From: Labilithrix sp.
GTDB taxonomy: Bacteria; Myxococcota_A; Polyangia; Polyangiales; Polyangiaceae
Direction: 5' to 3'
Length of the DNA: 64,000 nucleotides
Assembly: GCA_019637175.1 (NCBI GenBank)
Contig: JAHBWD010000003.1
Location: forward strand, 124,001 to 188,000
Shown: in pieces, positions 51,976 through 61,602 of the stretch
Position numbering within the stretch: position 1 is the stretch's first letter
How the letters are laid out: each line of letters opens with the position of its first letter
Program-made: the position numbers and the translations under genes
Notes under the pieces: model-generated
The model's input: the letters and a program-made list of their open reading frames with translations, nothing else
Told to the model about the DNA's origin: nothing
Database searches by the model: none

Positions 51976-53199
51976 TCAGAAGGGGTCGATCGGGGCAAGC
52001 GGAGCCATGGCGAGGATCGGGTCGATGCGCGCGACGGTGCGCGGATCGGCCTCCGCGAGCCCGAGGCTCACCGCGCGCGACGGCTCGAGCCCGCCATAGA
52101 GCATGCTCGCGAGCGCGGCGCGGCTCGTGCGGATCGCGCCGTGGGCCGCGCGCGGCGGTGAGACCGTGGCCCGGCCGGAGGCGACCTCGACCGAGACCGC
52201 GATCTCCTCGTCGCTCGGGTCGCCGCGGCGCACGACGACGTCGAAGGCGCCGTCGGCGGCGTAGCCGCGCGCCTCGATGGCGCGCGTGACGTCCTCGATG
52301 CGGACCATCGGCCCGCCCACGATCGTGCCGAGGTCGTGCTCGACGACGTCGGTGCCGAAGCGGCGGCCGTCGGTGTCGAGCAGCGCGAGCTCGATCGGAT
52401 CGGCGGCGTCGACCTCCATCTCGATCTCGGCGACCTGATCGCGCATCGCACCGAGCGCGCCGATCAGCGCGCGCCGCGTGAGGTCGTCGTCGGCGCAGAG
52501 CTCGTGGACGGCGAGCGTCGTGGCCGCGTGGGGCTCTTCGTGCTCGAGCCCGAAGGCGACGTAGCCGGTGGTCCCGCCGTCCGTCGCCGCGACGAGGAAC
52601 TGGCGACGCTCGCGGGCGAAGTGACGGTTCCAGAAGGACTCGCCGCGCGACGCCCAGGCGCTCTTGCGCTGCGCCGTTCGCGCGTACGCCGCGCAGATCG
52701 CTTCGCGATCGCCGCTGCGCGCGCCGCGCACGTGCTCGCGAGCGAGCGATCGCCAGCTCGCCGGGATCGATGCGGGATCGATCGCCAGGCGACGCCGAGA
52801 GGTCGTCGCGCCGTAGCCGAGGCGCGCGTAGAAGCCCTGACGGAAGGCGTAGAGCATCGTCAGCGCGTCGCCGCGCATGTCGGACTGCACGTGGAGCTGG
52901 GCGACGATCTGGGCCGCGATCCCGCGACCACGCGCGCCCGGGGCGACCGCGAGCGACGCGATGCCTCCGGCCGCGACCGGGCGCCCGCCGAACCAGAGCT
53001 CGAAAGGAAAGAGGAAGGCCTGCCCCACGATCTCGCCGTCGTCGACGGCCAACGTCAGGTCCTCGAGCCCGCCGAAGACGCTCGTCGTGAACGCGCGGCG
53101 GCGCTCGTCGAGGCCCCGCGCGTCGGGGAACGCCGCCAGGTGCACCTCGAGGATCCGGTCGACGTCGTCCGCCGTGGCAGCTCGAAAAACGAGGCTCAT
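51976..53199 (-). CDS. Eis-family GNAT N-acetyltransferase
   Basis: 407 residues, the usual Eis length. It has an N-terminal GNAT domain with the acetyl-CoA loop VAPGARGRGIAAQIV and FYARLGYG, a second GNAT-like domain (about 150-285), and a C-terminal SCP2-like domain ending MAPLAPIDPF. Eis-type enzymes acetylate amines, including aminoglycosides and polyamines in other bacteria. ATG 53199 is supported by GGAG about 6 bp upstream. It is divergent from the receiver-PEGA gene (64 bp between the starts). Confidence 0.9.
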   Translation of the reverse strand: MSLVFRAATADDVDRILEVHLAAFPDARGLDERRRAFTTSVFGGLEDLTLAVDDGEIVGQAFLFPFELWFGGRPVAAGGIASLAVAPGARGRGIAAQIVAQLHVQSDMRGDALTMLYAFRQGFYARLGYGATTSRRRLAIDPASIPASWRSLAREHVRGARSGDREAICAAYARTAQRKSAWASRGESFWNRHFARERRQFLVAATDGGTTGYVAFGLEHEEPHAATTLAVHELCADDDLTRRALIGALGAMRDQVAEIEMEVDAADPIELALLDTDGRRFGTDVVEHDLGTIVGGPMVRIEDVTRAIEARGYAADGAFDVVVRRGDPSDEEIAVSVEVASGRATVSPPRAAHGAIRTSRAALASMLYGGLEPSRAVSLGLAEADPRTVARIDPILAMAPLAPIDPF

Positions 53200-53263
53200 C
53201 GTCACTCCTCTCGCGACGCCACAAACTGGGCCGTCCGCGCCGCAGGATGCTAGGCCCGGAACG

Positions 53264-56200
53264 ATGCGAACGGAACACTCGCTCAGTCTCCGCTTCCTGC
53301 CGACCGAGGGTGCTCGCGCGAACCGGGAGCCGGCCCCCCCGGCGACGGGCGGCGGGCTCAGGCTCGGAGGCGCGCGCGCGGACTTCGTCGCCGGCCTCGG
53401 GCGCAAGGTCACCGACCTCAGGACCGGGCTCGCCCGCGTCCGGGAGCAGCCCGACGACGTCGCGCGCCGCGAAGAGCTGCGCCGCAAGCTCCACGCCCTC
53501 TCGTCGGCGGCGAAGCTGATGAAGTTCGACGCGATGGAACGCGCGATCGCCGAGGCGCTCGGGACGATCGACCGCACCGCGATCGACGTGCCTCTCGACG
53601 AGATGGACATCGACGCGATCGATCAGATCCTCGAGGATCTCCCGGCGCTCGCCTGGGGAGACGGCGACGCTCGCATCTCGCGCCTGACGCCGATCGCGAA
53701 GCCGGTGGCGCCGAAGTTCTCCGTGCTCGTCGTCGGCTCGCACCTCATCGCCGAGGCCCTCCTCGAAGAGGCGCCCGACGACGACGACGGCCGAGCGGCG
53801 TTCGAGTGCGAGAGCACGCCGGACGCGCAGGCGGCCTTCGATCTCGCGCGGACCACGGAGCCGGATCTGGTCATCCTCGACGCCGATCTCGACTGCGCCG
53901 CCGAGCTCGTCGAGGCGCTCATGGATGATCCGCTCACCGAGGGGGCGCCGATCGTCGTGGTCGGGAGCTTCCTGTCGGCGGGCGAGGCCTCGCGGTACGT
54001 CGCGATGGGGGTCGCCAAGACGCTGCCCAAGCCGACGTCGCGCGACGCGCTGCGGACGGCCTGCGAAGACGCGCTCGGCGTGCGCCGTCAGAGGCCGGCG
54101 CACGCGATGCTGGGCGAGCCGACGCTCGTCGAGCTCGGCGATCGGCTCGCGAGCGAGCTGCGCGAGGCGCTCCTCGGCAACACGGAGCCTTCGCTCCACG
54201 GCCGCAAGATCCCGCTCGGCGAAGGCGCCGAGGTGCTCGGCGCGCTCTGGAGCGCGATCGCGCGCGTGCGCGAGGTCGTGACCTCGCGCACCGACGGCGA
54301 GGTTCGCTTCAACGGCGGCCCCGAGGGCGGCCTGCCGATCGCTTCGCCGCTCCGCGACGTCGAGCTCGCGCGCGCGGATCGCGCCCGCGCGCGGGCGCGC
54401 GGCGCGGCCGCGGAGGTCCGCCTCCAGGGCCGTCGCATCGTCGTCGCCGACGACGATCCCGGCGTCGTCTGGTTCATGGCCGACCTCCTGAAGACCGCCG
54501 GCTGCGTCGTGCACGAGGCGTTCAACGGCCGGCAGGCGCTCGAGCTCGCGTACCGCACGACGCCCGATCTCGTCATCAGCGACATCTTGATGCCCGAGCT
54601 CGACGGCTTCGCGCTCTGCCGCGCGCTGCGTCGCGACGTCGCGCTCCGCGACGTGCCCGTGATCTTGCTCTCGTGGAAGGAGGATCTCCTCCAGCGCGTG
54701 CGCGAGCTCGGGGCCAACGCCGCCGGCTACGTGCGCAAGGAGAGCGACACGCGCGCCATCGTCGCGCGTGTCCGCGAGGCGCTCCGGCCCCGCGCGCGGA
54801 TCGAGCAGCGCCTCCGCGACGACGGCGAGGTCCGCGGCCGCATCGACGGCGTGAGCGTTCGCACGCTCCTCGAGATCGTCTGCGCGACGAGGCCCGAGGC
54901 GCGCGTCTCGGTGCGCGACGCGTCGTTCAACTACGAGGTCGAGATCCGCTTCGGCGCGCCCCAGCGGGCGACGCGAACCGCGGGCGACGGGAGCTTCCTC
55001 AAGGGTTCGCGCGTCCTCGCGGCGATGCTCGGCGTCGGCGCCGGCCGGTTCACCGTGACGCCGAGCGTGACCGAGATCCACGGCGAGCTCGACGGAAACC
55101 TCGCCGCGCAGCTCGCCAAGCCGATCGCGCGCGCGCGCGCCGCGACCGCGCTCCTCACGGGCCCGAGCGCGATGCTCGCGGGCCGCGTGCAGCTCGACGA
55201 AGAGGCGCTCGCCGACTACCTCCGCGCGACGCCCGACGGCGCGCGATCGATCGCCGAGCGCATCGCCGACGGTACGCCGCCGCGCGCGCTCGTCGTCGAG
55301 GGCGTGGCCGAGGCTTCACTGGTGGAGGATCTGGTCTGCGATCTCGCCGCGCGCGGCGTCGTCGCCGGCATCGAGGACGAAGACGGCAACGACGTCTTCG
55401 GCCCGGAGATCGAGCGTAGCGCCCAGCACACCGACGCGCGCGCGTCGTTCGCGCCGCGCACCGCGACGCCGGCGCCGCTGCCCGCGAACGACTGCGTGCC
55501 CGACGCGCCGGGGCCGATCTGCGAGAGCCCGGCGTGCCCCGCGGCGAGCGCCCCGCTCTCGGCCGAGCCCGCGAGCTCGCTCGAAGACGCGGTGATGCAG
55601 GAGATCGCGCAGCGCTCGCCCGAGCCCGCGCAGCTCCGCCTCGCGCTCGGCGCCGAGGGGATCGCCGATCCGTCGAAGCGCCGTCCGCAGACGTCGCCGC
55701 CGCCCGAGGCGGTCATCGAGAACACGCCGCCGCACGATCAGATCCTCGCGCTCGCCGAGCCGACGATCGTTGACGACACGGTCTACGGCCGCGAGCCGTC
55801 GATCCCGATCGACGAAGCCTCGCGCGCGATCGGCGGGAACGAAGACGAAGAGAACGAGCGCCGCGCCGCGCTGACGCCGCTGTCGGTCGTGAGCGGTGCG
55901 GAGCCGAAGCTCGAGGTCCCGACGCGGAGGATCTGGCCGATGGTGGCCTTCGTCGCGGCGAGCGCCGTCGTCACCTGGGCCGTCGTGCATTTCTCGCTCA
56001 CGCCGCCGCCGGCGAAGCACGTCGAGACCGTGCCTCCCCCGCCGGTGGCGACGCAAACGCCCTCCGCCGACGTCACCTACACCGACGTCGCGCAGGGCGC
56101 CGATCTGCCCGCCGGACAGGGCGTGCTCGACGTGTCGGGCCCGGGCGACGCCGTCATCCTCGTCGACGGCGCCGAGCGCGGTCGCGGCGGCGTGACGCTC

Positions 56201-56305
56201 CCGCTCTGGGGTGGATCGCACGACGTGCGCATCAGCGGCGTCGCGGGCGAGCACGCGAAGGCGGTCGAGGTCCGACCGGGCCGCGTGGCGCACGTGAAGT
56301 TCTGA
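53264..56305 (+). CDS. HPt-REC-REC-DUF4388-TM-PEGA signalling protein
   Basis: 1013 residues. An N-terminal HPt-like helix bundle carries HALSSAAKLMKF with His 77. A degenerate receiver (about 148-265, ILDADLD) is next. A canonical second receiver (about 391-505) has ADDDPG and the phospho-Asp in ISDILMPELDG, but SWKED replaces the usual Thr/Ser context. A DUF4388-like domain (about 515-630) and a long Pro/Glu-rich linker follow. A single transmembrane helix (about 889-910) precedes a PEGA domain (about 945-1013, GDAVILVDGAERGRG...LWGGSHDVRI). It is a one-protein phosphorelay whose outside domain may touch the envelope. ATG 53264 is preferred. Confidence 0.82.
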   Translation: MRTEHSLSLRFLPTEGARANREPAPPATGGGLRLGGARADFVAGLGRKVTDLRTGLARVREQPDDVARREELRRKLHALSSAAKLMKFDAMERAIAEALGTIDRTAIDVPLDEMDIDAIDQILEDLPALAWGDGDARISRLTPIAKPVAPKFSVLVVGSHLIAEALLEEAPDDDDGRAAFECESTPDAQAAFDLARTTEPDLVILDADLDCAAELVEALMDDPLTEGAPIVVVGSFLSAGEASRYVAMGVAKTLPKPTSRDALRTACEDALGVRRQRPAHAMLGEPTLVELGDRLASELREALLGNTEPSLHGRKIPLGEGAEVLGALWSAIARVREVVTSRTDGEVRFNGGPEGGLPIASPLRDVELARADRARARARGAAAEVRLQGRRIVVADDDPGVVWFMADLLKTAGCVVHEAFNGRQALELAYRTTPDLVISDILMPELDGFALCRALRRDVALRDVPVILLSWKEDLLQRVRELGANAAGYVRKESDTRAIVARVREALRPRARIEQRLRDDGEVRGRIDGVSVRTLLEIVCATRPEARVSVRDASFNYEVEIRFGAPQRATRTAGDGSFLKGSRVLAAMLGVGAGRFTVTPSVTEIHGELDGNLAAQLAKPIARARAATALLTGPSAMLAGRVQLDEEALADYLRATPDGARSIAERIADGTPPRALVVEGVAEASLVEDLVCDLAARGVVAGIEDEDGNDVFGPEIERSAQHTDARASFAPRTATPAPLPANDCVPDAPGPICESPACPAASAPLSAEPASSLEDAVMQEIAQRSPEPAQLRLALGAEGIADPSKRRPQTSPPPEAVIENTPPHDQILALAEPTIVDDTVYGREPSIPIDEASRAIGGNEDEENERRAALTPLSVVSGAEPKLEVPTRRIWPMVAFVAASAVVTWAVVHFSLTPPPAKHVETVPPPPVATQTPSADVTYTDVAQGADLPAGQGVLDVSGPGDAVILVDGAERGRGGVTLPLWGGSHDVRISGVAGEHAKAVEVRPGRVAHVKF

Positions 56306-56400
56306 GCTGCGATTCCTGGTTCCCGTCCCGCGAAAGCGCGGCGAAGCCGGCCACGACGCGCGCGCTTGACGGTGCTCGGGCGTGGCATCAAAGTAAGCCC

Positions 56401-56413
56401 TGTACGGGGTACA
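56401..56413. promoter_or_regulatory. Palindromic operator candidate upstream of an antitoxin gene
   Basis: TGTACGGGGTACA is a 5-bp perfect inverted repeat around a GGG centre, only 7 bp before the antitoxin ATG. TTATAC at 56415-56420 could be a -10 element, and TTGACG at 56366 a distant -35. Antitoxins commonly bind such palindromes to autoregulate their operon. Confidence 0.5.
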
Positions 56414-56420
56414 CTTATAC

Positions 56421-56966
56421 ATGGCCGCCGCTCCCTCCCTGTCCGCCCTCGAGGTCGCTGCGCTCGTCGATCTCGACGAAGGCAAGATCCGCAAGGACGT
56501 CGAGCACGGCATCGTCGACAGGCCGAGGTTCTCGATCGGCGATCTCGTCTACTTCCGACTGCTCGCGCTCCTGGGCCTGCAAGTGAGCGTCGCCGATCGG
56601 CGTCGCATTCACTCGCTCGTCGAGGGCGCCATGAAGCGCAAACCCCTCCCCGAGACGATCGCTCTGAGCACCGTCACCGAGGTCAGGGTTGCTGACGTAG
56701 CGGAGGAGATGACCAAGAAGCTCGATCGCTTCTCCGCTTGGAAATACCAGCTGGTCGAAGATCCGAAGATACTCGGTGGGGAGCCGGTCTTCCCTCGATC
56801 ACGCACGTCGGTTCGACACGTCGGGGGCCTTCTCCTTCGAGGCGTCCCCGAAGACGAGCTGCGCGAAGACTACCCCCACTTGAAGAGCGAGGACTTCGAG
56901 CTCGCCAAGCTCTACGCCAAGGCCTACCCACGGATGGGGAGGCCGCGTGAAGCTGCTCCTCGATGA
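56421..56966 (+). CDS. DUF433-type antitoxin with N-terminal helix-turn-helix
   Basis: 181 residues. The N-terminal winged/MerR-like region is SALEVAALVDLDEGKIRKDVEHG then FSIGDLVYFRLLALLGL (in parts). The C-terminus is a DUF433 domain: DPKILGGEPVFPRSRTSVRHVGGLLLRGV and PHLKSEDFELAKLYAKAYPRMGRP (in parts). This arrangement is typical of antitoxins of PIN-like (DUF5615) toxins. Its last 20 bp overlap the toxin's GTG start. The toxin frame is broken, so the antitoxin may persist without its partner. Confidence 0.85.
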   Translation: MAAAPSLSALEVAALVDLDEGKIRKDVEHGIVDRPRFSIGDLVYFRLLALLGLQVSVADRRRIHSLVEGAMKRKPLPETIALSTVTEVRVADVAEEMTKKLDRFSAWKYQLVEDPKILGGEPVFPRSRTSVRHVGGLLLRGVPEDELREDYPHLKSEDFELAKLYAKAYPRMGRPREAAPR

Positions 56967-57302
56967 GAACCTTCTCCGAGGGTTGCCGAGACGCTTGCTC
57001 GTGAGACGGTGTCGACGTCTGTCACGTTCGAGACGGGGGCATGCTCAGCGCGAGGACTCGGAGGTTCTCGATCGTGCCTTCGAGGAGGACCGGATCCTCG
57101 TCACGGCGAACGTTGCGGACTTCGAACGGCTCGCTCACGCTCGTGAGCTACATGCGGGGTCGTGCTCGTCGAGAACGGCGTGCTCTCGCGTGAAGAGCAG
57201 CTCATCGTCCTACGACGAGTCGTCGAGAGGCTGACCGTGATCGGCGACCTGATGAACCATGTCCTCCGGGTCGCCGAAGACGACCCCGCAGCGAAGCGGT
57301 AG
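56947..57302 (+). pseudogene. Frameshifted PIN-like (DUF5615) toxin remnant
   Basis: A GTG start at 56947 overlaps the antitoxin. The expected order is readable only by changing frame. MKLLLDENLLRGLPRRLL is in frame 1. VDVCHVRDGGMLSA is in another frame from about 57011 to 57051. EDSEVLDRAFEEDRILVTANVADF returns to frame 1. VVLVENGVLSREEQLIVLRRVVERL (in parts) is in a third frame from about 57159 to the TAG at 57300-57302. Three indels are therefore needed; the last lies in a run of G bases and could be a sequencing error. The PIN-type acid residues (DEN, EDS, TAN-VADF) are otherwise conserved. Confidence 0.8.
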
Positions 57303-57441
57303 CTCGGCCCCCCGTTGAGAGAGGCCATCGAGGGGCCAAACGTAGACAAGTCGAGACGCTGCATTCGCTCGTCGCATTTTCCCGTGATGGCCTCGCGGAT
57401 TACGCTCGACCTGAAGCAGTTCCATCCAAGGTGGCCCCTCG

Positions 57442-58956
57442 GTGCGTGTCGAGAAGACGATCGTGCGCCTCTCCCTCGCGGCGTTCTTCACCATGGCGTT
57501 CGGCTGCGCTCGCCCACCAGCCTGGTCAGGCTCGCTCCTGTCCGCTGGGTGCGCTCCGGCGACGTGCAGTCGGGTCCTCTCTGGTCCGACACGTAGCGAA
57601 GAAGATCTCTGGGGCGCGGCCGCGAACATCCGCCGCGCGCATGGCCTTCCGCGCGACGTGGTCGATCGGCTCGTCGCGGCCACCCGCGTCGAGCTCGATA
57701 CTCCGGCAGGTCGAGGGCTGCCCGCTACGCTGTGCCGTCGCGAGGACCATGTCATCGTCGGTTCGCTCGCGGATGAGCCCTTGAGCGCCTTCGTTTCGAT
57801 GCTCGACCGCGACGTTCGCTCGAGTGGGTGCCCAAGTCGCCTGCACTTCCTCCTCTCGACCGCGGAGGCTTGGGGCAGCCATCCGGAAGGTCGCGAGGTT
57901 CTCGTTCGCGCGATGACGAGCTCGGACCTCCAGGCGTCGCTCCTCGCGCGGCGGGGGCTCGTCGCCGTGACGGACGCCGACGCGATCGCTTGGGCGGTGC
58001 GTGATCTCGCGTCCGGATCGTCGACGGATGTCATCCGCGCGATGCTCGATCTCTCGCTGGCACATCGCGAGGCACGCCAACACGTGCCTGCGCTCATCGC
58101 GACCGCCGACCGCGTCGGTACGTCGGCGACCGCGCGCGCGCTCCCCCATGTCCTCGGCGAGATCGGGGGCGACGACGCTGTCGCGCGCCTCGCGCGTGAC
58201 CTGACGGCTCTCGACGTCGACGCGCTGACGGTCATCGAGTCGATCGCGAAGCTCGGGAAAGATTCGGTCCAAGCCGGCGACGCCTTGCGGAAGGTCGCTG
58301 CACAGCATCACATCACCGAAGTGCGACAGCGCGCAGCAGCGGCGCACGAGATCGTGACGGGCGAGCGAATCTCTCCCGGCCGGCCACGTTGCCCGCGAAG
58401 CGTGAAGGAGCTCGAGGACGGATGGATTGTCGAGGTCTCGGCGTTCAGGATCCGCTTTGCTTCGGTCGGGTGGCCGGACGACGACGGGAAGGCTCGCCGT
58501 CGCGCTGCCGGCCGATGCTCGCCGCTCATTCTCGACGAATGGGGTACGGACATCGCGCTCTCGCTTGGCGACGTGTGCCTCGTCGGTCACCATGCGGGCG
58601 AGTTCGGCGGAGACGTGAGCGTCTACGATCCGCGCTCGCGCACGCGTGAGCGCTTGGTCAGGTATGCCCACCCGAAGCGCTTCGTGGTCGCGGGCGACGG
58701 CTCGGTGCTCGTTCTAGAAGGGCTCGCTCATTTCATGGATAGCGGAAACGTCCGTCGCGTCCGGCGCCTCGGCGACGGCAGGTGGACGACCGAGGCCGTC
58801 GTCGGAGACCTGGGGGGCAATCCGATGGGCTGGACGCGGGAGGCCGAGGGCACGCTGCTGCTGCTCGTGCGCGAACAGGACAAGGCGTGCTCTGCCGAGC
58901 CGTCGTACGTCGTGCTGCGCGTCGGGCCCGGTCGGCGGGTCGAGGCCCTGGAGTGA
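57442..58956 (+). CDS. Predicted lipoprotein with HEAT-like and propeller-like parts
   Basis: 504 residues from GTG 57442. The lipobox is AFGC-A (Cys about 22). Residues about 130-300 look like HEAT/armadillo-type helical repeats (RAMTSSDLQASLLARRGL; ARALPHVLGEIGGDDAVARLARDL, in parts). The C-terminal 180 residues are beta-rich with WD/propeller-like strands. No catalytic motif is recognised. It may be a secreted scaffold. The preceding 140 bp contain no gene. Confidence 0.55.
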   Translation: MRVEKTIVRLSLAAFFTMAFGCARPPAWSGSLLSAGCAPATCSRVLSGPTRSEEDLWGAAANIRRAHGLPRDVVDRLVAATRVELDTPAGRGLPATLCRREDHVIVGSLADEPLSAFVSMLDRDVRSSGCPSRLHFLLSTAEAWGSHPEGREVLVRAMTSSDLQASLLARRGLVAVTDADAIAWAVRDLASGSSTDVIRAMLDLSLAHREARQHVPALIATADRVGTSATARALPHVLGEIGGDDAVARLARDLTALDVDALTVIESIAKLGKDSVQAGDALRKVAAQHHITEVRQRAAAAHEIVTGERISPGRPRCPRSVKELEDGWIVEVSAFRIRFASVGWPDDDGKARRRAAGRCSPLILDEWGTDIALSLGDVCLVGHHAGEFGGDVSVYDPRSRTRERLVRYAHPKRFVVAGDGSVLVLEGLAHFMDSGNVRRVRRLGDGRWTTEAVVGDLGGNPMGWTREAEGTLLLLVREQDKACSAEPSYVVLRVGPGRRVEALE

Positions 58957-59079
58957 CGTGCCGCCGACCTCTCCGCGCTCGCGCCAGCGCCCCCTTCGGC
59001 ATGGACAACGCGATCACTCGCGCCGTGCGCGTCGTCACGCCGTTTTGCGTCCGCGGCCGCGGAGCGGTAAGAGGCCGCC

Positions 59080-61404
59080 ATGCGCTTCGCGTCCGCGATC
59101 TCTGTCTGCGCGCTCGCCGTGACGGCGTGCTCGCGAGGGAGCGATGCGCCTTCGGCCGCCGGCAGCGCGGCCGTTCCGCTCGCGGCGCGCGCGGCCGAAG
59201 CGGCGCCCGCGGGGCCGATGACGGTGCTCGACTTCTCGAGCGGGTTCGACGGGTGCACGCTCTCGCATCGCGGCGCGCTCCTCGATCTCGGCGACCCGAC
59301 GATGCGCGCGCGCATGTCGGGCAGCAAGCTCACGGGCCCCGACGTCGAGACCCGCGAGCACCAAGGCGCGACGTGGGCGAGCGTGCACGATCGATCCCTC
59401 GAGCTCTCCTTCGTCTCGGCCGCCGAAGTGAGAGCGGAGAGCGGCGTGGTGGTCGAGGCGCGCGTCCGCGGCGGCGTCGCCAAGAGCGCGTCGGTCTACC
59501 TGAACGGCAAAGCGCTCGGCACGCTCCCGCTGGTCAAGGACGAAGCGAAGGTCGTGTCGGTGCGCGCGACCGGCATCCCGATCCTCAAGGGCGCAAACGA
59601 GCTCCTCGTGCGGCTCAACGGCGGCGCGCGCGCCTCTCGCGATCACCTCGCGGAGATCGACTGGATCCGCGTCGGCCCGGTCGACGGCGACGCGGCCTAC
59701 GCGGCGCCCACGCGGGCCGACGCGCTGACGACGGTGAACATCGGCGGCGTCGCGCGGCGCGGCCTCTCGCTCCGCGCGCCGGGCAGCGCCCGGTGCTCGG
59801 CCTTCGTGCCGAACGGCGCGGTGCTCGAGGGGCACATCGGCGTGACCGGCGGCGAAGCCGAGGCCGAGGTGCGCGTGCTCGTCGATCGCGCCGAGCCGCG
59901 GGTCGTCGGCAGCTTTCACCTCGGCGTCGCCGGCGACAGCACGCCGGCGCCCGTCGTGCCGTGGCGCCCCATCTCGCTGCCGCTCGGCGACGTGGGAACG
60001 CTCGCGAGCGTGGAGATCGTCGCCAAGAGCAGCACGAAGGGCGCGCGCGTGGTCTTCGCCGAGCCTCGCGTCGTCGTGGATCGGCCGGCCGAAGCGACGA
60101 AGCCACCGCGCTCGCGCGGCGTCGTCCTCGTCGTCCTCGGTTCGGTGGCCGGCAAGAAGCTCTCTGCCTACGGCGGGCCGACGCCGACGGCGGAGCTCGC
60201 GCAGATCGCCTCGGCCGGCACGGTGTTCGACGCCCACCGCGCGGCGACCAGCTTCGCCAACGGCGCCCTCGCGTCGATGTTGACCGGCGCCTCGCCGCGC
60301 GAGCACGGCGTGCTCGGACACGAAGCCGCGCTCGCGCCGAGCATCTTCACGATCGCCGAAGGCGCGCGCCAGGGCGGCGTCGCGACCGCGATGTTCACCG
60401 CCAACCCGACGACGGGCCTCGCCCACGGCTTCGGGCGCGGCTTCGAAACCTTCGCTTCGCGATCGCCCGCCGACGAGGCGCCCGCGACCGCGGTCTTCGA
60501 AGACGCGCAGCGCTGGCTCGACGCCCACAAGAGCGATCGCTTCCTCGTCGTCGTGCACGCGCGCGGCGGTCACCCGCCGTGGGACGTGACCGCCGACGAG
60601 ATGAAGGAGCTCGCGCCGGCGGGCTACTCCGGCAACCTCGATCCGAAGCACGCCGCCGAGCTGCTCTCGCGCGTGAAGCGCGGCGGCGGCGCGCGCCTCT
60701 TCGGCGACGCCGACCGCGAGCGCGCGTTCGCGATGCACGACAAGGCGGTGCTCGCGCACGACGCGGCCCTCGGCCGGCTCGTCTCGCACCTTCGATCGAT
60801 CGGGCGCGAGAACGACACCACGCTCATCGTGACCGGCGACGTGGGCATCGACGCGGGCTCGAGCGCGCCGTTCATCGAAGACGACGCGCTCGACGAGAGC
60901 ATTCTCTCGGTGCCGCTCGTCATCAAGGCGCCGCCGCTGCCCGCGCGGCCCGCGCACGTGACCGCGCCGACGACGAGCGTCGATCTCGCGCGGACGATGC
61001 TCGAGGCGCTCGGCCTCACGCCGCCGCCTCAGCTCCGCGGCGAGAGCCTCTGGCGCGGCCTCGAGGGCGATCGCGGCCCCTCCGCCCCGCGCGTCGCCAC
61101 CACGGCCACGCGCTTCTCGGCCCGTTGGTCGGGCTTCGTCCTCAGCGGCACGCGCGACCGTGAAACGAAGCTGTGCAACCTCTCGCTCGAGCCCGACTGC
61201 GTGAGCGACGTGCGCGCGACACACCCGATCGCCGCGGAGATCCTGCACGCCGTCGTCTTCGACGAGCTCGGAGCGAAGCCTCGCGCCGCAGCCCGCGCGG
61301 GCGCCCTCGAGCCCGCCGAGCCGAAGGCGGCGCCTCCGAACCGCGTCACGCCGGACGCGCCGACCGCCGCAGCGCTCCGCGTCTGGGGTGCGGGAGCCCG
61401 GTGA
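59080..61404 (+). CDS. Lipoprotein with sulfatase/alkaline-phosphatase fold lacking catalytic residues
   Basis: 774 residues. The lipobox is VTAC-S (Cys about 17). A beta-sandwich N-region (about 45-340) is followed by a sulfatase-superfamily fold (about 345-690): VVLVVLGSVAGKKLSAYGG, then AATSFANGALASMLTGASPREHGV (in parts), FGRGFETF and TLIVTGDVGIDAG. In active sulfatases these positions are a metal-binding D-x-x-x-D, a C/S-x-P-S-R nucleophile, and D-H-G. Here the acidic pair is replaced by GSVAGKK, the nucleophile motif is gone and the His is Val. It is most likely a non-catalytic binding protein. The stop precedes tRNA-Ser by 62 bp. Confidence 0.7.
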   Translation: MRFASAISVCALAVTACSRGSDAPSAAGSAAVPLAARAAEAAPAGPMTVLDFSSGFDGCTLSHRGALLDLGDPTMRARMSGSKLTGPDVETREHQGATWASVHDRSLELSFVSAAEVRAESGVVVEARVRGGVAKSASVYLNGKALGTLPLVKDEAKVVSVRATGIPILKGANELLVRLNGGARASRDHLAEIDWIRVGPVDGDAAYAAPTRADALTTVNIGGVARRGLSLRAPGSARCSAFVPNGAVLEGHIGVTGGEAEAEVRVLVDRAEPRVVGSFHLGVAGDSTPAPVVPWRPISLPLGDVGTLASVEIVAKSSTKGARVVFAEPRVVVDRPAEATKPPRSRGVVLVVLGSVAGKKLSAYGGPTPTAELAQIASAGTVFDAHRAATSFANGALASMLTGASPREHGVLGHEAALAPSIFTIAEGARQGGVATAMFTANPTTGLAHGFGRGFETFASRSPADEAPATAVFEDAQRWLDAHKSDRFLVVVHARGGHPPWDVTADEMKELAPAGYSGNLDPKHAAELLSRVKRGGGARLFGDADRERAFAMHDKAVLAHDAALGRLVSHLRSIGRENDTTLIVTGDVGIDAGSSAPFIEDDALDESILSVPLVIKAPPLPARPAHVTAPTTSVDLARTMLEALGLTPPPQLRGESLWRGLEGDRGPSAPRVATTATRFSARWSGFVLSGTRDRETKLCNLSLEPDCVSDVRATHPIAAEILHAVVFDELGAKPRAAARAGALEPAEPKAAPPNRVTPDAPTAAALRVWGAGAR

Positions 61405-61466
61405 CGCATCGCGACGAGCGTGCTAATTGGTGCCTCGAGGATCGAGGCGCTGCGCGCCTTCCCTCC

Positions 61467-61555
<89 letters not shown>

Positions 61556-61602
61556 GATGGCCTCGAGCCCGCTCGGCCGCGCGATGAGATAGGATCGGCG
61601 AC

